From NCBI GenBank assembly GCA_963805325.1, contig CAWDTS010000004.1, forward strand, positions 1 to 64,000: a stretch of DNA of 64,000 nucleotides, given 5' to 3'. The translations under genes and the position numbers were made by a program. The stretch comes from DASWJZ01 sp963805325 (GTDB lineage: Bacteria; Pseudomonadota; Alphaproteobacteria; Rhizobiales; Afifellaceae). Under the pieces are notes generated by a model, which searched no databases, had not been told where the DNA came from, and saw only the letters and a list, made by a program, of their open reading frames with translations. Each line of letters starts with the position of its first letter. Within the stretch, counting starts at the first letter, position 1. Below, piece after piece: positions 39,880 through 49,018 of this stretch.

Positions 39880-41058
39880 TTACTCGAACTTCAGCCCGAC
39901 ATAGTTCTCAGCGAGCGCCGTCGAGGCGGCGTTCGAGCCAACCAGATAATCGAGCTCGGCGAGCTGGATCTTGCGCCCGAATGAGCCGGTGTCGGGGAAG
40001 AGGTGGAGCAGCGAGGTCATCCACCAGGAGAAGCGCTCCGCCTTCCAGACGCGGCGCAGACACGTCTCGGAATAGGCGTCGAGGGCTGCGGACGAACGTT
40101 CGACGTAGTACTCGATCAGCGCATTTGCAAGATAGCGGACGTCGGAGGCGGCGAGGTTCAGGCCCTTGGCGCCGGTCGGCGGCACGATGTGGGCGGCGTC
40201 GCCGGCAAGGAAGAGGCGGCCGAAGCGCAGCGGCTCGGTGACGAAGCTCCGAAGCGCCGCGATGCTCTTCTCGATGGACACGCCGATCTCCAGAGCTTCT
40301 GCCGCGGGCGGGTCGATTCGGCGGCGGAGCTCGTCCCAGAACCGGTCGTCGGGCCAGTCCTCGACGCGATCGTCGAGCGAGCATTGCACGTAGTGGCGCG
40401 AGAGATGATGCGAGCGCATCGAGCAGAGCGCGAAGCCCCGCTCGTGGTTGGCGTAGATCAGCTCGTCGGAAACCGGCACCGTCTCGGAGAGGACGCCGAG
40501 CCATCCAAACGGATAGATGCGCTCGAAGGTCCGGCGGGAGCGCTCCGGCACGGCCGTGCGGCTGACGCCGTGAGAGCCGTCGCAGCAGGCGACGAATTCG
40601 CATGCGAGCGATTTCTCTTCGCCGCCCTCGCGATAGCGCAGGACCGGATGCTCGCCGTCGAAATCCTCGATGGCGACGACGTCCGCCTCGTAGCGGGGCG
40701 CGAAGCCGTCGGACTCAAGCGCGTGCATCAGATCGCGCGTGACCTCGGTCTGCCCGTAGACGGTCACGACGCTTCCGGTGAGCGCCTGAAAGTCGATGCG
40801 GTGGCGCGCGCCCTCGAAAGCGATGCCGATTCCCTCGTGCACGAGACCTTCGCGATGGCAGCGCTCGCCAACGCCCGCCTCGTGCAGAAGGTCGACGGTG
40901 CCGCGCTCAAGCACACCGGCGCGGATTCGCCCGAGCACGTATTCAGCGCTGCGGCGCTCGAGGACGACGTTGTCGATGCCGGCGCGATGCAGGAGCCGGG
41001 AGAGGAGCAGTCCTGCCGGGCCGGCGCCGATGATTGCGACTTTGGTCTGTGCCACCAT
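39880..41058 (-). CDS. pobA: 4-Hydroxybenzoate 3-monooxygenase
   Basis: 392 aa, almost the length of the classical enzyme (394). FAD motifs: 'VAIIGAGPAGLLLSRLL', 'ACCDGSHGVSR' and 'FLAGDAAHIVPPTGAKGLNLA'. The substrate-binding region 'ALCSMRSHHLSRHYVQC' has the expected Ser-x-Arg and Tyr. It converts 4-hydroxybenzoate to protocatechuate with NAD(P)H and O2. It follows the thiamine-diphosphate enzyme in a leftward operon. No protocatechuate ring-cleavage genes are in the window. Confidence 0.93.
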   Translation of the reverse strand: MVAQTKVAIIGAGPAGLLLSRLLHRAGIDNVVLERRSAEYVLGRIRAGVLERGTVDLLHEAGVGERCHREGLVHEGIGIAFEGARHRIDFQALTGSVVTVYGQTEVTRDLMHALESDGFAPRYEADVVAIEDFDGEHPVLRYREGGEEKSLACEFVACCDGSHGVSRTAVPERSRRTFERIYPFGWLGVLSETVPVSDELIYANHERGFALCSMRSHHLSRHYVQCSLDDRVEDWPDDRFWDELRRRIDPPAAEALEIGVSIEKSIAALRSFVTEPLRFGRLFLAGDAAHIVPPTGAKGLNLAASDVRYLANALIEYYVERSSAALDAYSETCLRRVWKAERFSWWMTSLLHLFPDTGSFGRKIQLAELDYLVGSNAASTALAENYVGLKFE

Positions 41059-41073
41059 GCCCGAAGCTCAGCG

Positions 41074-42790
41074 TCAGAGATGCGGGAGCCACACGTCGAG
41101 GACGGCCGCGCGCTTCTCGTTTCGAACCGCGTGCATCGCGGCGGCGAGCGCATCCTCCACGTCCTCCGCGCGATCCACCTTCTGCGCGAAGGCGCCGCCG
41201 GCGGCCGCGGCGATCCCCGAATAGTCCGGCGGCGGATCGAAGGCGACGCCGATGTCGTTGGCGCGGCTCGCATATCCGTCGGGATGAACCGCGAGCGCGG
41301 AGGACTTCGGCGCCTTCCAGCCGCGATTGTTGTAGACGACCTGCAGGAACGGCGTGCCGTATTGGCGCGCCATCCAGTGCACGGTCGACGGGACGGAGAA
41401 CATGTAGGAGCCGTCGCCGGTCAGCGACATCACCGTCTTCTCCGGCGCTGCGAGCTTTGCGCCGATCGCCGCGCCGCCGCCCCAGCCGAGCGAGCTGCCG
41501 CCCGACGCGAAGATCGAGCCCGGCCGGCACATGCGAAGGTGATCGAAGATCGCGTGGTAGTTGGTGATGCCTTCGTTCAAGGCGATCGTGTCGTCGTCGA
41601 CGTGCTTGCGGATGCAGGCGGTCAGATATTCCGGGCTCGCCATGTCGCCGTTCGGCTTCTCGAGAGCCGCCAGCTCGCTCGCCCTCTTGCGGTGAAGGTC
41701 GGCGAAGTGCCGGCGCCGCGTCTCGGCGTCCGTCGCATCGAACTTCGTCGTTTCGAGCGCGGCGTTCAGCTGACGCGAGCGCGGTCGCCGCGTCCGCGCG
41801 GAATGCCTGCGTCGCCGGAATGTACCAGAGCGGCGCGTTCTCCTTCAGCGGATCGATGTCGATATGGAAGATCGCGACACCGTCGCGCGGCTTGTTCACG
41901 GACGGGATCCAGGGGACATCGCTGTCGATGACGAGAATGGCGTCGGCTGCTTCGAGCAGCGGGTTCTGCCGCTGCTGGTTCCACTGGCTCGCCTGGTAGA
42001 GCGGATTGTCGTGCGGAAAGTTCATCGCACTCGGAACGGATTCAAGAACGCCGATTCCGAGCTGCTCGCAAAACCGCACCAGCTCGCCGACGGCAGCCGG
42101 ATTGCGGCCGAGATACGAGGTCACGACAAGCGGACGCTTTGCCTCGGCGAGCGCGGCGATAATCGGTGCGGCGGCGTCGGGCGGAAGCGCCGTCGGCGCG
42201 ATCGGCCGCCATTGCGCCGTATCGATCGTAACCGAGGAAGCGAGCTCTTCCTCCAGCACTTCTCGCGCGGCCATCAGATAGACCGGCCCTTTCGGGTCGC
42301 TGTCGGCGATTTGCAGCGCGCGATGCACGATCTGCTTCATGTTCCGGCCGGTGCGGATCTCGTTGTCGTATTTCATGTAGCCGCGGACGATGCCGCGCTG
42401 ATCGCGGACGTCCTGGAGCCAGTGGATGAACTCGTTGCGGCTGCCGCGAAGCTCTCCCTCCTGCGTAAAGGGCGAGGTGCCGGCAAAGACGAGGACCGGG
42501 GCGCGGCCTTTGGCGGCATTGTGGACAGCGCCGCCGAGCGCCTGGGTGCCGCATTCGACGTGGACGAGCACGGCCTGCGGCTTGCCGCTCACCTGCGCGA
42601 AGCCGTGGGCGCAGCTCAGCGCCACCATCTCGTTCGGGCAGGTGATCAGGCTCGGAATCTGCCGGCCGGACACCTTTGCCTCCGCGATCGCCTCGACCAG
42701 CGCCGGGTGATCGCTGCCGAGATTGGCGAAGATGTATCCGATTCCGGCTTCCGTGAGCGCTTCGAGAAATGCCGTGCCGGCAGTGTACAT
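41074..42790 (-). CDS. Thiamine-diphosphate decarboxylase-type enzyme (frame interrupted)
   Basis: About 570 aa when repaired. The N-terminal Pyr domain has the activating glutamate E54 ('TCPNEMVALS'); the C-terminal domain has the ThDP/Mg motif 'LTGDGSYMF...VVYNNRGW'. An extra base at about 41773 breaks the frame between 'ADAATALA' and 'QLNAALETTKFDAT'. Relatives are acetolactate synthase and benzoylformate decarboxylase. Next to pobA and the DpgC-like gene, decarboxylation of arylglyoxylate to aryl aldehyde is the best guess. No FAD-dependent ALS activity is suggested by context. Confidence 0.8.
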
Positions 42791-42810
42791 GAAGACCTCT
42801 GCCCGCGGCG

Positions 42811-43311
42811 CTATTCGAGCAGCGCCGTGATGCGGCGGAGCTGCGTCAGGAGTTCCGCCTTTGCCGGACCCGCGAGCTGGTCAAGCTTGTGTTCATGGAT
42901 GGCGGCGTGCTTCGCGAGCAATGCGAGCTTCTCCTCGCCGCTGTCGGTCAGCGCCAGTGCGTAGCTGCGCCTGTCGCCGAGGACTGGCATGCGCACGATG
43001 AGGCTGCGATGCGCGAGGTCGCGCAGGATCGGCGTCAGGGTCGACTTGTCGCGTCCGCTGGCGCGGCTCAGCACGACCGGGGTGATACCGGGATTGGCGC
43101 CGATCAAGGCCAGGACGGAGAACCAGCCGGGGCGCACCTCAGGGTCGCCGGTGCGCTTCTTGTAGGCCTTGAAGGCGGCATTCTGCGCCTGCCGCAGGTG
43201 AAAGCCGACATAGTCGGCTAGCACGCCGAGCCGGACCTCCGAAGGCGGTGCTGTCGTTGCGCCCTGCGACTCGGGCCCATTCTCTTCGTCCGGGTCGGAA
43301 CTACGGTCCAT
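42811..43311 (-). CDS. MarR-family transcriptional regulator
   Basis: 166 aa with a winged helix in the middle: 'ITPVVLSRASGRDKSTLTPILRDLAHRSLIVRMPVLGDRRSYALALT'. First gene of the leftward operon with the ThDP enzyme (20-nt gap) and pobA. Palindromes of one type lie upstream of this gene (43419-43438) and in the TRAP/ligase promoter region (37051-37068), so it probably represses the whole cluster until an aromatic acid or CoA thioester binds. Confidence 0.92.
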   Translation of the reverse strand: MDRSSDPDEENGPESQGATTAPPSEVRLGVLADYVGFHLRQAQNAAFKAYKKRTGDPEVRPGWFSVLALIGANPGITPVVLSRASGRDKSTLTPILRDLAHRSLIVRMPVLGDRRSYALALTDSGEEKLALLAKHAAIHEHKLDQLAGPAKAELLTQLRRITALLE

Positions 43312-43418
43312 CTTGCCCCTGGCGGTGCGTCGTAAGCTGCGTGCCGCGCCTCTCGAGTCCTTTGAAGCTGCTGGACTGCCGCGCGCGCAACATGCAATGA
43401 AATCGCCGGTGTCGCAAC

Positions 43419-43438
43419 TTAGTTTTGTTTCAAACTAA
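43419..43438. promoter_or_regulatory. MarR-type operator, site 2
   Basis: ttagttttgtttcaaactaa: seven-base arms ttagttt/aaactaa with six bases between. It lies between marR (start 43311) and the rightward PaiB-like gene (start 43501) and matches site 1 in both arms and in the flanking TG...C of the spacer. Confidence 0.78.
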
Positions 43439-43500
43439 CTCGGCCTGTCTGGCCGAATCGCGGCGCAAACCCGCTTCATGCGCCGCCGGAAAGAGGCCAG

Positions 43501-44142
43501 ATGTACCAGCCTCCGCATCATCGCGAGGACCGTCTCGAAGTTCAGCATGCGCTGATCCGCGCGCACCCGCTCGGTGCGCTCGTCACCTGCGGCGCGAACG
43601 GGCTTTCCGCCAACCTGATCCCGTTCTTGCTCGACAGCGAGGCTTCGCCGTTCGGCATGCTCAAGGGTCATGTCGCGCGGGCCAATCCGCAGTGGCGCGA
43701 CTTCGATCCGTCGATCGAGGCGCTCGTCATCTTCCAGGGCGCCGAGCGCTACATCACGCCCTCCTGGTATGCGGCGAAGCGCGAGCACGGGAAGGTGGTC
43801 CCGACCTGGAACTACGCGACCGTGCAGGCGCGCGGCACGATGCGCGCGATCGAAGATCGCGACTGGCTCGCCGCGCAGATCGCGGCGCTGACGGCGCAGA
43901 ACGAAGGCACGCGCGTCGAACCGTGGGCCGTTGGCGATGCGCCGGAAGCGTTCGTTGCGGCGCAGATCAAGGGGATCGTCGGGATCGAGATTGCGATCAC
44001 GCAGATCGAAGGGAAGTGGAAGGTCAGCCAGAACCGCCCGGCGGCGGACCGCGAGGGCGTTGCAGCGGGCCTGCGCGAAGCGGGCGAAGCCGACGCCGAC
44101 GCGATGGCGGAGCTGGTGGCGCGTTTCGCGCCGAAGAGGTGA
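43501..44142 (+). CDS. PaiB-like FMN-binding protein
   Basis: 213 aa of the PaiB (FMN-binding negative transcriptional regulator) family: 'HPLGALVTCGANGLSANLIPFLLD', 'LKGHVARANPQW', 'YITPSWYAAKREHGKVVPTWNYATVQARG'. The split-barrel fold binds FMN; in Bacillus the family affects sporulation and protease genes, but most proteobacterial members are uncharacterised. The MarR palindrome 62 nt upstream may also control it. Confidence 0.88.
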   Translation: MYQPPHHREDRLEVQHALIRAHPLGALVTCGANGLSANLIPFLLDSEASPFGMLKGHVARANPQWRDFDPSIEALVIFQGAERYITPSWYAAKREHGKVVPTWNYATVQARGTMRAIEDRDWLAAQIAALTAQNEGTRVEPWAVGDAPEAFVAAQIKGIVGIEIAITQIEGKWKVSQNRPAADREGVAAGLREAGEADADAMAELVARFAPKR

Positions 44143-44168
44143 GGGCGGCGAAGGTTGCCGCCTCGCAG

Positions 44169-44558
44169 CTATTTGCCGGCGAGCATCATCTGCATCGGCT
44201 CCCAATACATTTTCGACCAGCCGCCTTCCAGCATCGCCTTTGCCTCATCGGGGTATCCGGCTTGGTCGAACACGACCTTTGTAGCCTTTCCGGCGGGTAC
44301 GAGCTCGAAGCGCACAATCGAGTAGACACCCTCGGGCCAGGCCCGCGAGCGCCACGCCTGAACTACGCGCTTTCCCGGTTTCAGCTCGACGTTTCGCGCC
44401 TGGATGTCGCCGCCGAAGAGGCTGACTGCGCCGCCCTGGTCCTTCGAGATGTCAGCCTTGCGACCGCCGGTCATCTTAGCGAATTCGTCCGACGTCGTGA
44501 GCACGCCGTAGACGGTGGCGGGACTGGCTTCGATCGTCACTTCCTGATGGATGCTCAC
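44169..44558 (-). CDS. SRPBCC-family protein
   Basis: 129 aa from GTG 44558 with ggag upstream. A START/Bet v1-like fold: 'IHQEVTIEASPATVYGVLTTSDEFAKMTG' at the N-terminus, 'DQAGYPDEAKAMLEGGWSKMYWEPM' at the end, as in the AHSA1 group. It is divergent from an ArsR gene, with two matching palindromes between them, so both are probably under ArsR control. Function otherwise unknown. Confidence 0.85.
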   Translation of the reverse strand: MSIHQEVTIEASPATVYGVLTTSDEFAKMTGGRKADISKDQGGAVSLFGGDIQARNVELKPGKRVVQAWRSRAWPEGVYSIVRFELVPAGKATKVVFDQAGYPDEAKAMLEGGWSKMYWEPMQMMLAGK

Positions 44559-44617
44559 GCGCGTGCTCCATGTTTGACGTGTTCGGTTTGACATGGCCGC
44601 AACCGGCCTCTATTCCT

Positions 44618-44678
44618 CAACCATTCGGTTGACACGTCTGCTTAGATCGATTTGCGGAAGTCGTCAACCAGATGGTTG
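44618..44678. promoter_or_regulatory. Pair of ArsR-type operators
   Basis: Two palindromes share the arms caacc/ggttg with a four-base centre: 44618-44631 (caaccattcggttg) and 44665-44678 (caaccagatggttg). The second overlaps the ArsR start codon at 44672, which suggests autorepression; together they cover the divergent promoter region. Confidence 0.72.
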
Positions 44679-45022
44679 AGGAGAGTCGGTTGCTGCTTGC
44701 CGAAGAGAAGCGCCTCGACGCGGTGTTCCATGCGCTTTCCAACAGGACGCGGCGCGCGCTTCTAAGGAGCCTGGCCGCCGGCCCGGCGCGCGTGACCGAG
44801 CTCGCCGAGCCGCACAAGATGTCGCTCAACGCCGTCTCCAAGCATCTCTTCGTGCTGGAGCGCGCCGGGCTGATCCAGCGGACGCGCGAGGGGAGCGTGC
44901 AATCGTGCGTGCTCGACGCCGCGCCGCTGGCGTCGGCGGACGAATGGATCGCGGGCTACCGGAACTTCTGGAATCAGAAGCTCGACCGCCTCGCCGATTT
45001 TGTCGAGAAGCGGAGGCGCTGA
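44672..45022 (+). CDS. ArsR-family transcriptional regulator
   Basis: 116 aa winged-helix protein: 'RLDAVFHALSNRTRRALLRSLAAGPARVTELAEPHKMSLNAVSKHLFVLERAGLIQR'. It lacks metal-binding cysteines, as is usual for the ArsR subgroup that is paired with AHSA1/SRPBCC genes. The SRPBCC gene starts 2 nt after its stop and a second one diverges upstream. Confidence 0.92.
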   Translation: MVEESRLLLAEEKRLDAVFHALSNRTRRALLRSLAAGPARVTELAEPHKMSLNAVSKHLFVLERAGLIQRTREGSVQSCVLDAAPLASADEWIAGYRNFWNQKLDRLADFVEKRRR

Positions 45023-45024
45023 AG

Positions 45025-45453
45025 ATGCAGCCAACCGCCCTCACCATGAGCCGCATCATCCGTGCGCCGCGCGAGGACGTTTTCTCGGCGTGGACAAACC
45101 CGGAGAAGTTGAAGCAATGGTGGGGGCCAGGCCCGGTGTCGTGCCCGGAGGCGCATGTCGATCTTCGCGAAGGCGGCGAGTATCGCCTGGCGAACAAGCA
45201 GACCGACGGTTCGATCATCTGGATCTCCGGACGCTTCGAGCGCGTGCGCGAGCCTGAAGAGCTAGCCTATACGTGGACGGTCAGCGGCCTGCCGCACGAG
45301 CCGACGCTGGTGCGCGTGAAATTCTTGCCGCATCCCGACGGCACCGAGCTGGTGCTGACCCACGAGCGCTTCGCGGAAGCTTCGGTGCGCGACATGCACG
45401 AGCAGGGCTGGGGCGGCTGTCTCGACAAGCTCGATGCGATGTTCGCGATCTGA
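45025..45453 (+). CDS. AHSA1/SRPBCC domain protein
   Basis: 142 aa: 'SRIIRAPREDVFSAWTNPEKLKQWWGP' and 'THERFAEASVRDMHEQGWGGCLDKLDAMF' are the family's N- and C-terminal marks. A hydrophobic-pocket fold; no catalytic function is established for the ArsR-linked members. Translated directly after the ArsR regulator. Confidence 0.9.
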   Translation: MQPTALTMSRIIRAPREDVFSAWTNPEKLKQWWGPGPVSCPEAHVDLREGGEYRLANKQTDGSIIWISGRFERVREPEELAYTWTVSGLPHEPTLVRVKFLPHPDGTELVLTHERFAEASVRDMHEQGWGGCLDKLDAMFAI

Positions 45454-45465
45454 GGCCGCTTCGGC

Positions 45466-48400
45466 TCACTCGAACCTTAGCAGCAAATCCTTCGCGTCGA
45501 TCTGGTCGCCGGTCTTGACCAGCACCTCGGCGATCTTGCCGTCACGGTCGGCGTGGAGCGCCGTCTCCATCTTCATCGCTTCGATCGAGAGGAGCACGTC
45601 GCCCGCGACGATCTCCTGGCCGGCGGCAACCGAGACGCCAGAAATGACCCCCGGCATCGGCGCGGCGACATGCGCCGCGTTGCCGGGCTCGGCCTTTGGC
45701 CGGCGCGCGTTTCCTACCGCGCCATGCGCACGGTCGGGCACCTTGGCGATGCGCGGCTGGCCGTTCAGCTCGAAGAAGACGCGGACCTGGCCTTCCTCGT
45801 CGGTCTCGCCGATCGCCTGGCAGCGGACGACGAGCGTCTTGCCCTTCTCCAACTCGATCGCGATCTCCTCGCCGGCGGGAAGGCCGTAGAAATAGGTCGG
45901 CGTTGGGAGCACCTCGGTCGGGCCGTAGCTCTCCTGCGCCGCAGCGAAATCGGAAAACACCTTCGGATACATGAGGTGCGAGGCGAGGACGGCATCGCTC
46001 GCGGGCTCGCCGATCTTCGCCGCGGCGGCCTCGCGCTCCGCATCGAGGTCGGCAGGGGCGAGGAGCGAACCGGGACGCACGGTGTTCGGCTCGGCGCCTT
46101 TCAGCACCTTCGCCTGGATTGCCTCCGGCCAGCCGCCCGGCGGCTGACCGAGCTCGCCTTTCATCATCTGCACGACGGAATCCGGGAAGGCGATCTCGCG
46201 CGCCGGATCGAGGACGTCGGCGGCGGAGAGATCCTGCGTCACCATCATCAGCGCCATGTCGCCGACCACCTTCGACGAGGGCGTCACCTTCACGATGTCG
46301 CCGAAGATCAGGTTGGCGTCGTGATAGGCGCGGGCGACTTCATGCCAGCGCGTCTCAAGGCCGAGCGAACGCGCCTGCTCCTTCAGATTCTGTGAACTGC
46401 CCGCCGGGCATCTCGTGGAGATAGACTTCCGAAGCGCCGGAGCGGAGGTCGCTTTCGAAGGCGGCATACTGGAAGCGCACGGCCTCCCAATAAAGCGAGA
46501 TGCGGCGGATCGCGTCGAGGTCGAGTCCGGTGGCGCGGTCCGTCTGATCGAGGGCTGCCACAAGAGAGCCCAGGCAGGGCTGCGAGGTCAGGCCGGAGAG
46601 CGAATCCATGGCCGCGTCGACGGCGTCAACGCCGGCCTCGACGGCGGCGAGCACTGTCGCCCCGGCAAGGCCCGACGTGTCGTGCGTGTGGAAATGAAGC
46701 GGCGCGCCGACTTCTTCGCGCAGCGCCTTGAAGAGGACGCGCGCCGCGGCGGGCTTCAAGACGCCGGCCATGTCCTTGATCGCGATGATGTGCGCCCCGG
46801 CCTTCTCCAGCTCGCGTGCCAGACGGACGTAGTAGCCGAGGTCGTACTTCGAGCGCTCCGGATCGAGCAAGTCGCCGGTGTAACAGATCGCCGCTTCGCA
46901 GAGCTTCTCCGACTCCAGAACCGCGTCCATGGCGACGCGCATGTTCTCCACCCAGTTCAGGCAGTCGAAGACGCGGAAGAGATCGATGCCGGCGCTGGCC
47001 GCCTGAGCCACGAAGAAGCGCACGACGTTATCGGGATAATTGGTGTAGCCGACGCCGTTCGCACCGCGCAGAAGCATCTGCAGGAGGATGTTGGGAACGC
47101 GCTCGCGGATATCGGCAAGCCGCGTCCACGGGTCCTCGGTCAGGAAGCGCATCGCCACGTCGAAGGTGGCGCCGCCCCAGCATTCGAGCGAGAAAAGCTC
47201 CGGCAGCGCGGCGGCGTAGGCGGGCGCGGCGTTGACGATGTCGTGGCTGCGCATGCGCGTCGCGAGCAGCGACTGATGCGCGTCGCGCATCGTCGTGTCG
47301 GTGATGAGCGTGCGCGCTTCCTCGCGCATCCAGCGCGCGAAGGCCGCAGGTCCGTGTCGGTCGAGGCGGTTCTTCGTGCCCTCGGCGATCTCGCCGTCGT
47401 AGATCGGGGCGACCGGCTTCGGCGCATGCGGATCGGGCCGCGCTCGGCCGCGCGTCTCCGGATGGCCGTTCACGGTCACGTCGGCGATGTAGTTCAGGAG
47501 CTTCGTGGCGCGGTCGCGACGCCGGACGAGAGAAATCAGCTCCGGCGTCTCGTCGATGAAGCGCGTCGTGTAGCTGGCGTCGCGGAAGTGCGGGTGGTCG
47601 ATGACGTTTTCGAGGAACGCGAGGTTGGTGGCAACTCCGCGGATACGGAATTCGCGGAGCGCGCGGCCCATGCGGGCGATCACTTCTTCCGGCGACGGCG
47701 CCCACGCCGTCACCTTCTCAAGCAACGGATCATAGAAGCGCGTGATCACGGCGCCGGAATAGGCGGTGCCGCCGTCGAGCCTGATGCCGAAGCCGGTAGC
47801 GCCGCGATAGGCGGTGACGCGGCCGTAATCGGGGATGAAGTTCTGCTCGGGGTCCTCCGTAGTGATGCGGCACTGAAGCGCGTGGCCGTTCAGCCGGATC
47901 TCTTCCTGCGGCGGCACGCCGGAATCCGGTTCGCCGATCCGCTTGCCCTCGATCGTGCGGATCTGCGCCTTCACGATGTCGATGCCGGTCACCTCCTCGG
48001 TGACGGTGTGCTCCACCTGGATGCGCGGATTGACCTCGATGAAATAGAAGCGCCCGGTCGACGCGTCCTGCAGGAACTCCACCGTGCCGGCGCATACGTA
48101 GCTGGCGGCGTCGGCGATGCGGAGCGCGTAGTTGCAAAGCTCGTCGCGCTGATCCTGCGAGAGGTAGGGCGCGGGCGCGCGCTCCACGACCTTCTGATGC
48201 CGGCGCTGGATCGAGCAGTCGCGCTCGAAGAGGTGCACGCGATTGCCGAAGGTGTCGCCGAGAATCTGCACCTCGATGTGGCGGGCCCTCTCGACGAGCT
48301 TCTCCAGATAGACCTCGTCCTTGCCGAAGGCGGCCTTTGCCTCGCGCTTCGCCTCGGTCACGTCGCGGATGAGCGCCGTTTCGTCGCGGATGACGCGCAT

Positions 48401-48928
48401 GCCGCGTCCGCCGCCGCCCCACGACGCCTTCAGCATCACGGGGTAGCCGATCTCGTTGGCGAGCTGCTTCCAGCTCTCCTTGTCGTCGGGGAGCGGATCG
48501 GTCGCCGGCATGACCGGGACGCCGGCATGCGTGGCGAGGTTCCGGGCGGCGACCTTGTTGCCGAGCCGGCGCATGGTGTCGGGGGAGGGGCCGATGAAGG
48601 TTATTCCGGCCTCGGCGCATGCGTCGGCGAATTCTGGGCTCTCGGAGAGGAGCCCGTAGCCGGGATGGATCGCGTCCGCGCCGGATCGCTCGGCGGCGCG
48701 AAGGATCTCGGAGATGGAGAGGTAGGCTTCGATCGGCCCGAGCGGCTTTGCCAGATGCGGCCCGCGCCCGATCAGATAGGCCTCGTCGGCCTTGAAGCGG
48801 TGAAGGGCGAGTTTGTCCTCCTCGGAGAAGACGCCGACGGTCCCGAGCCCCAGCTCGTTTGCGGCGCGAAAGACTCGGATGGCGATTTCCGAGCGGTTCG
48901 CGACGAGAATCTTACGGATTTCCGGCAA
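45466..48928 (-). CDS. pyc: Pyruvate carboxylase (frame interrupted)
   Basis: About 1150 aa when repaired. Domains in order: biotin carboxylase (1-450, 'KILVANRSEIAIRVFRAANE', 'KASWGGGGRGMRV'), carboxyltransferase ('LITDTTMRDAHQSLLATRMR', 'FHTHDTSGLAG'), and biotin carrier with the biotinyl lysine in 'EAMKMETALHADRDG'. TTG 48928 is the start, behind a run of G; no other in-frame start exists. One extra base at about 46390 breaks the frame between 'MPGGQFT' and 'NLKEQARSLG'. It makes oxaloacetate from pyruvate and bicarbonate. Loss would hurt gluconeogenesis, so a consensus error is the likelier explanation. Confidence 0.94.
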
Positions 48929-49018
48929 CCAGCCCCCCGCTGCACAGTCACCTCACCTTAGCGCGGCCATGTTGCAATGCAACAAGAACGAACGCGGCCC
49001 GATCCGCAAAACGAGCCC

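Noticed and set aside
46415..48961. 848-aa plus-strand frame
   Set aside because: Antisense to pyruvate carboxylase. Long antisense frames are expected in G+C-rich genes with strong codon bias.
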